This document shows, piece by piece, positions 31,141 through 37,347 of a stretch of DNA of 37,347 bases. The stretch spans positions 1 through 37,347 of the forward strand of contig MWYY01000001.1 in NCBI GenBank assembly GCA_002050355.1, in the 5' to 3' direction. Position 1 is the stretch's first letter. Each line of letters starts with the position of its first letter. Source of the DNA: Acidobacteria bacterium 28-9. GTDB lineage: Bacteria > Acidobacteriota > Blastocatellia > Pyrinomonadales > Pyrinomonadaceae. Made by a program: the position numbers and the translations under genes. The notes below the pieces were generated by a model. It ran no database searches. It was not told the origin of the DNA and saw nothing but the letters and a program-made list of their open reading frames with translations.

Positions 31141-31172
31141 GCCCAACAAATCATTGGACGTGAGGGCGAAAC
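31141..31172 (+). repeat. Left half of an attC-like element, broken by the IS
   Basis: GCCCAAC fits the R'' consensus exactly and continues with 28 bp (31145-31172) identical to 28663-28690 of the complete element. Identity stops exactly at the tip of the palindrome, where the IS110-family element begins. A one-base-shorter copy of the right palindrome arm (GTTTCGCCCCACGTC) occurs at 32435-32449 beyond the IS. Confidence 0.65.
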
Positions 31173-31199
31173 AGCTTGTATCTTGACAATCAGCAGCTT

Positions 31200-31410
31200 T
31201 TCAACTAACAAGGACGCTTGTTAGTTGTCGGAAAAGATGAGTCTGAGAAACAGCTCAAGACCAAATGAGTCTGCAAAGTAGATTTAGACCGCTTTTCCGC
31301 ATTTTACTTGAAAAGTTTCTAACAGGGCGGACAGTATCAAAGACCACAATGAGTCTGTATTTACAAGGCTTAACGCCGTGGAAACAATTTTAAGCGAGGA
31401 GTTGACTGCT
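31200..31410 (+). ncRNA. Candidate bridge RNA of the IS110-family element
   Basis: The long left non-coding end begins with a perfect 11-bp stem-loop (31202-31227, loop GACG). It then contains three copies of ATGAGTCTG (31237, 31265, 31349), two of them within a longer AAGACCA(C)AATGAGTCTG repeat. IS110-group elements encode, in this position, a structured RNA with a 5' hairpin followed by two guide loops that pair with target and donor DNA. The hairpin plus repeated loop-like segments fit that plan. Boundaries are approximate and the folding was judged by eye. Confidence 0.45.
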
Positions 31411-32370
31411 ATGAGCGAAGTTGTTTTAGGCATTGATGTTTCAAAAAAGACTTTGGATGCGGCGTTGGTTTTTGATAATCGGACATTGTGCAAACAGTTC
31501 AAGAACTCTTTGACAGGATTTGACCTTTTAGCCGTCTGGCTTGCATCGTTTCAGATCAAACAGGTTCACGCTTGTTTGGAAGCAACCGGCGTTTACGGCG
31601 AAGCGGTCGCGCTCTTTTTACACGAGCGCGGAGATCGGGTGTCGGTCGTCAATCCGCTGAGAATCAAAGGCTACGCGAACGCCAATATGCAGCGTAACAA
31701 AACGGATCGGCTCGACGCGCGACTGATCGCGTCGTTTTGCCAGACGCAAAAGCCGGATGCCTGGCAGCCGCCATCAGAAGAAGTCAAACAATTGCAGTCA
31801 TTGGTGCGGCGAGTCGAAGTGTTGGCGGAAATGCTTCAGGCGGAAGAAAACCGTCTGGCTAATGCCGCCTCTGAAATCAAACCGAGCATTGAACGGATAA
31901 TCGGGCTTCTGACTGAAGAAATCAAAGAGCTGGAGCGGCAAATAAAGCGGCACGTTGACCAGCACCCAAACTTGAAAGAGCAGAACCAGTTGCTGCAAAC
32001 GATACCTGACATCGGCAGGCGCACCGCTAATCTGTTGTTAAGCGAGATTGAGTTTGAGCGTTACAGTTCGGCGCGTTCGCTGGCGGCGCAAGCCGGCGTT
32101 ACGCCGAGAAAGAGACAATCGGGAACCAGTTTGAAGCAAACAAATTTGTCGAAACTCGGCAACGCGCGAATCAGACGAGCATTATATTTTCCGGCGATAG
32201 TGGCAAAGCAACACAATAAAATCATCAAGGAGTTTGCCGAACGTCTGAAAAAGAACGGCAAAACGCCAATGCAGATAGTTTGCGCGGCAATGAGAAAACT
32301 GTTGCACATTGCTTTTGGAGTTCTCAAACACAGACGAGCTTTCGACGCGAGTTTGGCTTTTTCTGCTTGA
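31411..32370 (+). CDS. IS110-family DEDD transposase (recombinase)
   Basis: A 319-residue protein starting at ATG 31411 behind GAGGAG with a 9-nt gap; a GTG 11 codons upstream is also in frame but lacks this site. The N-terminal RuvC-like DEDD domain shows Asp9 (LGIDVSK), Glu57 (CLEATG), and Asp99 and Asp102 (KTDRLDARLIASF). The C-terminal Transposase_20 domain is visible in IPDIGRRTANLLLSEI and in AGVTPRKRQSGTSLKQ, the region holding the catalytic Ser of the family. Length is normal and the frame is intact, so the element may be active. The TGA stop lies inside the right terminal repeat. Confidence 0.95.
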   Translation: MSEVVLGIDVSKKTLDAALVFDNRTLCKQFKNSLTGFDLLAVWLASFQIKQVHACLEATGVYGEAVALFLHERGDRVSVVNPLRIKGYANANMQRNKTDRLDARLIASFCQTQKPDAWQPPSEEVKQLQSLVRRVEVLAEMLQAEENRLANAASEIKPSIERIIGLLTEEIKELERQIKRHVDQHPNLKEQNQLLQTIPDIGRRTANLLLSEIEFERYSSARSLAAQAGVTPRKRQSGTSLKQTNLSKLGNARIRRALYFPAIVAKQHNKIIKEFAERLKKNGKTPMQIVCAAMRKLLHIAFGVLKHRRAFDASLAFSA

Positions 32371-32977
32371 CTGTCAAGACAGTATCTACTTTATTAAGAA
32401 CGTCGTCTGTTAAACTTGGAGTTGCGCGGTGGCGGTTTCGCCCCACGTCAGATACTGTGTTGAGTGTCAAGCGGTTTTTGACGTAAACATATTTTCGGGT
32501 TTTATCATCGCCCGTCTTCGTCTTGGTTAAATCAATCTCGACGCTTCCGGCGGGCAAAACTCCTTTGTCGCCGAGATTTTCGTCAAAATAATGAGTATCG
32601 GGTTTGACGCTTAAAACAAAATAATAATTGCCGTTTTCCTTTTTGACGTAATTCGGATTGACGGCGCGGTAACGGTCGGGGTCGCCGCGTCGCCGGTCGG
32701 TAAAGGGCAGCAGGTCGAAGCGGCTCAAACCTTGATGACGACTGCCGGCGGGAATATAAATTTCCGGCTGGAAAGCGAATATTTTTGAACGTTTGAACGA
32801 CTTTTCAAAGTTTTCGTCGATTAAGTTAAACCGTTTGATTTTCTCTGAATCGGCGGATAAACCGATTATTGCCGATTCTCCTTGTTTAATTTCTCTCGGC
32901 GTTTTGAAAATTAATGACAGAGCGTATGAATTAACCGCCGCAGCCAACATTAACGACAGGACGAAAAGTTTTTTCAT
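32324..32977 (-). CDS. Secreted protein of unknown family, 3' end altered by the IS
   Basis: The frame gives 217 residues. Residues 1-19 (MKKLFVLSLMLAAAVNSYA) are a clean signal peptide. The body has no recognised domain; visible segments are FKTPREIKQGESAIIGLSAD, PEIYIPAGSRHQGLSRFD and YVKKENGNYYFVLSVKPDTHYFD, giving a beta-rich impression. About the last 30 residues (after NTVSDVG) are encoded by the right end of the IS and by antisense transposase sequence, so the native C-terminus is probably lost. Without the IS, reading on through an intact palindrome would soon reach a TGA. It lies 111 bp downstream of eda and may belong to that operon. A role in polysaccharide use is only suggested by position. 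Confidence 0.55.
   Translation of the reverse strand: MKKLFVLSLMLAAAVNSYALSLIFKTPREIKQGESAIIGLSADSEKIKRFNLIDENFEKSFKRSKIFAFQPEIYIPAGSRHQGLSRFDLLPFTDRRRGDPDRYRAVNPNYVKKENGNYYFVLSVKPDTHYFDENLGDKGVLPAGSVEIDLTKTKTGDDKTRKYVYVKNRLTLNTVSDVGRNRHRATPSLTDDVLNKVDTVLTVKQKKPNSRRKLVCV
32366..32471. repeat. Inverted repeat at the right end of the IS
   Basis: The 22-bp segment 32366-32387 and the reverse complement of 32450-32471 agree at 19 of 22 positions, both running CTTGAC, then seven variable bases, then ACAGTATCT. They enclose 62 bp that end with GTTTCGCCCCACGTC, similar to one arm of the attC-like palindrome. The outer copy falls within the coding frame of the neighbouring secreted protein. Confidence 0.6.
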
Positions 32978-33088
32978 TTTCGGATTCTAAATTAATTAAG
33001 AAAGGCTGTAAATAAATAAAATATCAATTCCATCGAGGTAAATAAATAAACTCTCCGCTAAAAAACCGGCAACGGAAAAAGAGGCGTT

Positions 33089-33718
33089 TCATTGATATTT
33101 CTGTTTGATTTGATTCAGGAGATTGCGCGCGCGATTTGTGATAATCGATTCTTTTTCATTGGTTAATTCGCCGCCCATTCCGACGGCTAAAGCTCCGGCT
33201 TCGATATAATCAACCGCATTTTCTAATTTTACGCCGCCGGTCGGAATCATTTCGACGTGTGGGAAAACCGTTTTGACCGCTTTTATGTAAGAGTCGCCGC
33301 CCATCGCGCTGACGGGGAAAACCTTTACCAGGTCGGCTCCGGCTTTGTTAGCGGTGTAAATTTCAGTCGGCGTTAAAGCGCCCGCCATCACGGTTATTTC
33401 ATTTTGATTGCAGAAGGAAACGGTTTCTAAATTCAAAATCGGGCTAACGATAAATTCCGCGCCGGCTTCGATACATTTTTGCGCCGTGTCTTTATCTAAA
33501 ACCGTTCCCGCGCCGATAATCGCCGCGTCTTTGTACTGATTGGCTAATTCGGCAATCAATCGAATTGCGCCCGGAACGGTCATCGTTACTTCTAAAACAT
33601 CGATGCCGCCTTTGACGAGTGCTTCGATTATCGTTCGCGCCTTATCAGCCGAACGGGTGCGAATAACGGGAATAATTTTTGTTTTCCTGATTGTCTCGAC
33701 AACTTGTTTTTTTTTCAT
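33089..33718 (-). CDS. eda: 2-dehydro-3-deoxy-phosphogluconate (KDPG) aldolase
   Basis: This cytoplasmic class I aldolase splits KDPG into pyruvate and glyceraldehyde-3-phosphate. I choose the ATG at 33718 (MKKKQVVETIRK, 209 residues) over the upstream in-frame ATG at 33745, because it gives the usual family start, leaves 7 bp after kdgK and has a GGTGA ribosome-like site. Catalytic residues are in place: Glu43 in VLEVTMTVPGA, the Schiff-base Lys132 in DLVKVFPVSAMGG, and the phosphate-binding IPTGGV and GMGGEL loops. IPVIRTRS supplies the conserved Arg. It directly follows kdgK, so the pair converts KDG to central metabolites. It could also act on the galactose-series substrate (KDPGal); the sequence does not decide. 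Confidence 0.93.
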   Translation of the reverse strand: MKKKQVVETIRKTKIIPVIRTRSADKARTIIEALVKGGIDVLEVTMTVPGAIRLIAELANQYKDAAIIGAGTVLDKDTAQKCIEAGAEFIVSPILNLETVSFCNQNEITVMAGALTPTEIYTANKAGADLVKVFPVSAMGGDSYIKAVKTVFPHVEMIPTGGVKLENAVDYIEAGALAVGMGGELTNEKESIITNRARNLLNQIKQKYQ

Positions 33719-33725
33719 TCGCAGT

Positions 33726-34790
33726 TCACCGCCGGACGACGGCACTGCCGCCGCCGATTAAATTTTCCACTTCCCGCAGAGTCGCCGTCGAGTTGTCGCC
33801 CGGCGTCGTCATCGAAAGCGCGCCGAGCGCCGCACCGCACTCGATTGAATAACCCAAATCGCGTCCTGCCAGACAGCCGTAAATAAAACCGGCGGCAAAA
33901 GCGTCGCCGCTGCCGATTCGGTCGAAAACTTCAATATCGTTGTAATCGCGGGCTTTATAAATTTGATTATCGCAGAAACAAACCGCGCTCAAATCGTGGC
34001 GGCTCGCCGAGTGAACCGCGCGCAGAGTCGAGACGACCGCTTTCAAATTCGGAAACTCGGCGAACATTTTTTCGGATGCGCGGCGAAATTCGCGTTCATC
34101 ATAATTCGATAGTTTCGAGTCGAAATCAAACGCGCCGAAAACGATGTCGGCGAACGGCAGAAGTTTGCGATTCAGCCGGTTGGCTGCCTCTTTGCCGCCG
34201 CGCGTTTTCCAGAGAGAATCTCGATAATTTAAATCGTATGAAACAATCGCGCCGCTATCTTTGGCAATCCGCATCGCTTCGTTTGCCGCGTCGGGCGTCG
34301 CCTCTGATAGCCCGGTGAAAACTCCGCCGGTGTGAAGCCAGCGCGCGCCTTTTTCGGTAAAGATTCTTCGCCAGTCAACGTCGCCCGCTTTTAATTGCGA
34401 AATTGCCGTGTTTGCCCGGTCGAAACACGAATTCGGCGGGCGCAGACCGAATCCGCGCTCGATAAAATATATTCCGTTGCGCGTGTTTTCGCCTTTACCG
34501 TCGTGTTCGCGCCAGAGGATTTCGGAAGCGTCAACGCCGCCTTGCAAAATAAAATCTTCGGCAAGTCGTCCGAGCGCGTTATCCACCAAAGCCGTAACGA
34601 TTGCCGTTTTCTGTCTGAAAACTTTCGCCAGATTGCGGGCGACGTTGTATTCGGCGCCGCCGTCGAATACGCGAAACGAACGCGCCGTTTGAATTCGTTC
34701 GTCTTCCGGGTCAAAACGCAGCAGAACTTCGCCTAGAGAAATCAAATCCCAACGGTAATTTCCCGACAGATTTTTGTTAAAAATGTTCAT
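33726..34790 (-). CDS. kdgK: 2-keto-3-deoxygluconate kinase (PfkB family)
   Basis: A 354-residue ribokinase-fold sugar kinase that phosphorylates KDG to KDPG with ATP. The N-terminal strand DLISLGEVLLRFDPE and sugar-binding FDGGAEYNVARNLA are typical of KdgK. The C-terminal PfkB signature DRIGSGDAFAAGF contains the catalytic base Asp296 and the anion hole. The family is often about 310-340 residues; here an extended insert around NSCFDRANTAISQLKAGDVDW and a short N-terminal tail account for the extra length. Its neighbour eda makes the KDG assignment much stronger than for PfkB proteins in general. The gap to the upstream glycosidase gene is 120 bp, so a separate promoter is possible. Confidence 0.88.
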   Translation of the reverse strand: MNIFNKNLSGNYRWDLISLGEVLLRFDPEDERIQTARSFRVFDGGAEYNVARNLAKVFRQKTAIVTALVDNALGRLAEDFILQGGVDASEILWREHDGKGENTRNGIYFIERGFGLRPPNSCFDRANTAISQLKAGDVDWRRIFTEKGARWLHTGGVFTGLSEATPDAANEAMRIAKDSGAIVSYDLNYRDSLWKTRGGKEAANRLNRKLLPFADIVFGAFDFDSKLSNYDEREFRRASEKMFAEFPNLKAVVSTLRAVHSASRHDLSAVCFCDNQIYKARDYNDIEVFDRIGSGDAFAAGFIYGCLAGRDLGYSIECGAALGALSMTTPGDNSTATLREVENLIGGGSAVVRR

Positions 34791-34910
34791 CCTTGAAGTC
34801 GTAATCTCCGTAATCGAAACGGCGCGCTTTATCTTAACCCGACGCTTTCCAGCGTTTTTTATTTTACTTAGGAGAGACGTTTCAACATTATAGGTGTTCG
34901 CCGCATCCGA

Positions 34911-36635
34911 CTATTTTCCCGCGCCGATTACCCGGCGGCTTTCGGTTACGCCGCCCGCGTTAAACGCTTCGACGGCGAAATAATATTCGACGTTTTTGTT
35001 TAGCCCGTTCATAGAGAGCGAATTTCCTTTGTTGACTTGATAGCTGCCGTAAAGTTTTTTCGGCGAAATGCCGAATCGAATTGTGTAACCGTCGGCGTTC
35101 GGCGACGATTGCCAATTTAAAACCGCTTTTCTTCCGTCGTTCGGATTTCGCCGGACGGTAAAATTTTTGACTGCGGCGGGTTTCGCCCGCGCCGCGTTTC
35201 CGAAAACGCGCAAATCGCGGACGGCGAATTTTCCGCTCGCCGCGCGAAGGTTGGTTAATTTGAGAAATCGCGCCTTTGCCGGTTTTGAAAACTCGATGTA
35301 ATCGTGCGGCGCGTCTTTTCGATTTTCGCTTTTATCGACGAGCGTTTTCCAATTTTTGCCGTCGTCTGAAATTTCCAAAACATATTGCCGGTAAATTTCC
35401 GGCGCGCGTCCTTTAGCGGTCGAGTCCTGCTCGGCGAAGTTTATCTGCAAGGCGTTAATGTTTGAAATTGTTCCCAAATCAATGCTCAACCATTCCCCTT
35501 TCGCGCTCGATTCCGCGCTCCAAACGGTGCGAACATCCTCGTCAAAGGCGTTTTCGACCGGACGATTTTCGAGCGTCGAAGAAGCCGTCGCCTTTTTGCC
35601 GAAAGACAAAAGCATCCAGCCCGCCAGATTTTTATCGAGCGGATTTTTAATCGTTCCGGGCAAAAACTGCGGGTAATCGCCTAAATATGTGTTTGTCCGC
35701 ATCACGCCGTCGGCATCGAATCCGGCGGGAAAAATTCCCAGACGGCGTTCAAATTTGTGCGCCACCGAAATCACCATCGTTGCGACGCGCCAGTAATTTC
35801 CTGTCTTGTCGCGGAAAGTTCCGGCGTGTCCGGCGCTGCCGATGAATCCGCCGGGTTTGTAGGAAAACGGGCTGTAAGGCTGATAAACAAAATCCTTATT
35901 CGGCGATTTTGACGTATAAACGCCGTCGGCGTAAGTTTTCCAAATCGTGCCGGGCGCGGAATACTGCAAATAATACGTGCCGTTATATTTGGTCATCCAC
36001 GCGCCTTCGATAAACGGCTCGACGCGGTTGACGCCGCCGCGAATGTAGCCCAAATTATCTTCGCCCGAACCTTCCCAGCCGTGTTCGGCTGAGTTGGCTT
36101 TCATCAATTGGACGCGCCCGAAAATCTCTTTGAAATTCTGTTTCGGGTCGAGTTCGACAACCGAAATGCCGCCGTCGAACGACGCGCCGAAATACATATA
36201 AAGCCGCCGGTCGTCGTCCAAAAAAAGCATCGGGTCGGCATATTCGGCGATGTCGGCGGTCTTTGTCCAGACGCCTTTTTTCGGGTCGTCGGTTTCGTAA
36301 ACTTCTTTGGAGCGATGCGCCGTATAATACATTTTATCGCCGGCAATCAAAATCGCGGGCGCGGGTTTTTCGAGCGGCAAGCCAGTTGGCACAACCAGCT
36401 TCCAATCGTGCATATCATCGGAAAACCAGTAACCGCCCGAAGCCGACGCGAACAGGTAATAATCGTTTTTGTAAAGCGTAATCACCGGGTCGGCAGCCGT
36501 CCGGTGATTCGTTCCTCCGACCGAAGTGAAACTATAATTCAGATTGAGCGGATTGCAGAAAGTCTGCGTCTTCGTCTGCGCGAGAATGCCGCCGCCCGCC
36601 AGCAGAATATACAAAACGACGATTGTCTTTTTCAT
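34911..36635 (-). CDS. Secreted GH43-type glycosidase with F5/8C and Fn3 domains
   Basis: A 574-residue exported enzyme. Residues 1-19 are a signal peptide (KKTIVVLYILLAGGGILAQ). Residues about 25-335 form a five-bladed GH43-like domain with the expected acidic residues: Asp49 in TAADPVI (base), Asp134 in YADPMLFLDDD (pKa modulator) and Glu210 in VEPFIEGAWM (acid). Residues about 345-475 are an F5/8 type C (discoidin) carbohydrate-binding domain (VRTVWSAESSAKGEWLSIDL, FLKLTNLRA). Residues about 485-570 form a fibronectin type III domain ending VEYYFAVEAFNAGG. GH43 members are mostly arabinanases, arabinofuranosidases, xylosidases or galactanases; the exact activity cannot be read here. It follows the esterase gene by 31 bp and precedes kdgK and eda, suggesting a hemicellulose or pectin system. 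Confidence 0.88.
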   Translation of the reverse strand: MKKTIVVLYILLAGGGILAQTKTQTFCNPLNLNYSFTSVGGTNHRTAADPVITLYKNDYYLFASASGGYWFSDDMHDWKLVVPTGLPLEKPAPAILIAGDKMYYTAHRSKEVYETDDPKKGVWTKTADIAEYADPMLFLDDDRRLYMYFGASFDGGISVVELDPKQNFKEIFGRVQLMKANSAEHGWEGSGEDNLGYIRGGVNRVEPFIEGAWMTKYNGTYYLQYSAPGTIWKTYADGVYTSKSPNKDFVYQPYSPFSYKPGGFIGSAGHAGTFRDKTGNYWRVATMVISVAHKFERRLGIFPAGFDADGVMRTNTYLGDYPQFLPGTIKNPLDKNLAGWMLLSFGKKATASSTLENRPVENAFDEDVRTVWSAESSAKGEWLSIDLGTISNINALQINFAEQDSTAKGRAPEIYRQYVLEISDDGKNWKTLVDKSENRKDAPHDYIEFSKPAKARFLKLTNLRAASGKFAVRDLRVFGNAARAKPAAVKNFTVRRNPNDGRKAVLNWQSSPNADGYTIRFGISPKKLYGSYQVNKGNSLSMNGLNKNVEYYFAVEAFNAGGVTESRRVIGAGK

Positions 36636-36666
36636 TTTACCAAACCATTTTCGATGCGCGTTTCAA

Positions 36667-37347
36667 TTACTTTTTAATCTGCGGAATAATGCCGGTTTCG
36701 ACGAGCCACAATTCGCATAGATTCGTCCATTCGGCGGTCGAACCCGGATTGTTTCGGACAGCGATATTGTGTCTGCCGTTCGGAAAAATGTGCAGGCTTG
36801 CCGCGATGTTTTTGTCTAAAAGCGCCGTGTAAAACAACAGGCTGTTGCGTGGATTAACCGCTTTATCGTCCGCCGCGTGAACGATGAACGCCGCCGGAGT
36901 CGTCGTCGTAACCTGCAGTTGAAGCGAATATTTTTCGGTTAATTCCTTTGACGGCTTTGCCCCCAAAAGATTTTTCTTCGTGGTTTGGTGCGCGTATTCG
37001 CCCATCGAAATTACGGGCGAAATTAAAATCATAAAATTCGGCGCGAAAGATAATTTATCAGAATCGTCGCCGATTTTCGCCGCGTCTTCAATCGCCGTTC
37101 CCAAGTTTGCCGCCAGATGTCCGCCCGCCGAAGTTCCCAGGACGCCGATTTTGTCCGGCTTGATACGCCATTTTTCGGCGTTGGCGCGAATCACGCGCAT
37201 CGCTTTTTGCGCGTCCTGCAGCGGCGCGGTTTCTCTCTGTTTTAAGTCGGGTGAATTCGGCAGCCGATAATTCAAAACAAACGCCGCGACGCCAAAAGTA
37301 TTAAACCATTTCGCCAACTGCGCGCCCGAAATTTGATACGCCAGACG
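36667..37347 (-). CDS. Alpha/beta-hydrolase esterase (acetyl-esterase type), 5' end outside window
   Basis: The frame runs open to the window edge, so at least 226 C-terminal residues are seen and the start is missing; an internal TTG at 37317 is not the start. The fold is clear: FVLNYRLP after strand 3, nucleophile elbow GTSAGGHLA (Ser), acid Asp in FIVHAADDKAVNP, and catalytic His in FPNGRHNIA. This matches the BD-FAE/acetylxylan-esterase-like group that removes acetyl or feruloyl groups from plant polysaccharides. The missing N-terminus probably carries a signal peptide, which cannot be checked. It is co-directional with the GH43 gene 31 bp downstream, so the two are likely co-transcribed and act on the same substituted polymer. 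Confidence 0.88.
   Translation of the reverse strand, partial: RLAYQISGAQLAKWFNTFGVAAFVLNYRLPNSPDLKQRETAPLQDAQKAMRVIRANAEKWRIKPDKIGVLGTSAGGHLAANLGTAIEDAAKIGDDSDKLSFAPNFMILISPVISMGEYAHQTTKKNLLGAKPSKELTEKYSLQLQVTTTTPAAFIVHAADDKAVNPRNSLLFYTALLDKNIAASLHIFPNGRHNIAVRNNPGSTAEWTNLCELWLVETGIIPQIKK

Larger units (their letters stand above)
31173..32387 (+). mobile_element. IS110-family insertion sequence, about 1.2 kb
   Basis: One DEDD transposase gene with about 240 bp of non-coding DNA on its left and about 17 bp on its right. The left end (31173-31192) and the reverse complement of 32368-32387 match at 15 of 20 positions, including TCTTGACA, which defines the proposed ends. No flanking target duplication is seen, as expected for this family. 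The right end is less certain because another inverted copy of the right repeat occurs at 32450-32471. The left end lies at the tip of the attC-like palindrome. Confidence 0.7.

Noticed and set aside
34842..34860. Terminator-like ACGCT-TTCC-AGCGT followed by six T on the plus strand
   Set aside because: The stem is only 5 bp and no plus-strand gene ends nearby; all neighbours are on the minus strand.

Overview
The window looks like a chromosomal segment of an Acidobacteriota bacterium, probably class Blastocatellia. The basis is the mass of PknB-like Ser/Thr kinases fused to PD40 (WD40-like) propellers or to TolB-like/TPR modules, plus moderate GC. The assignment is an inference from gene content; no rRNA is present.

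Left part (1-3960): a partial zinc-ribbon transposase at the edge, tRNA-Asn(GTT) with its own terminator, about 700 bp of AT-rich DNA without a convincing gene, a small secreted Arg-rich protein, and the divergent pair of a single-span membrane protein and tsaD. A bidirectional terminator separates the Arg-rich gene from tsaD. Then come two decayed tails of kinase genes, one of each architecture, joined head to tail.

Kinase array (3999-28210): nine same-strand receptor-like Ser/Thr kinase loci packed with gaps of at most 22 bp or 4-bp ATGA overlaps, behind one clear extended -10 promoter. All have an N-terminal cytoplasmic kinase, one membrane span and a C-terminal exported module. Loci 1, 5, 6, 8 and 9 carry a TolB-like domain plus TPRs; loci 2, 3, 4 and 7 carry a PD40 propeller. 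Seven of the nine share a juxtamembrane SSAEY motif whichever C-terminal module follows, and sequence patches are shared in a mosaic way, which suggests module swapping or gene conversion. Locus 7 has been split by a perfect 628-bp tandem duplication.

Accessory stretch (28211-32400): a short gene with a strong Shine-Dalgarno and an in-frame TGA at codon 12 reads as a SelW/Rdx-type selenoprotein (CxxU) with hairpins just after the TGA. An attC-like palindrome, a secreted two-lobed aspartic protease homologue, a P-loop kinase-like protein and a second half-palindrome follow. The half-palindrome is interrupted at its tip by an IS110-family element whose long left non-coding end has the look of a bridge-RNA gene.

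Right part (32324-37347, minus strand): a secreted protein whose 3' end runs into the IS, then KDPG aldolase (eda), KDG kinase (kdgK), a secreted GH43-type glycosidase with F5/8C and Fn3 domains, and a partial alpha/beta-hydrolase esterase. Together they suggest breakdown of an acidic, acetylated plant polysaccharide such as pectin, with the sugar acid flowing through 2-keto-3-deoxygluconate to pyruvate and glyceraldehyde-3-phosphate.
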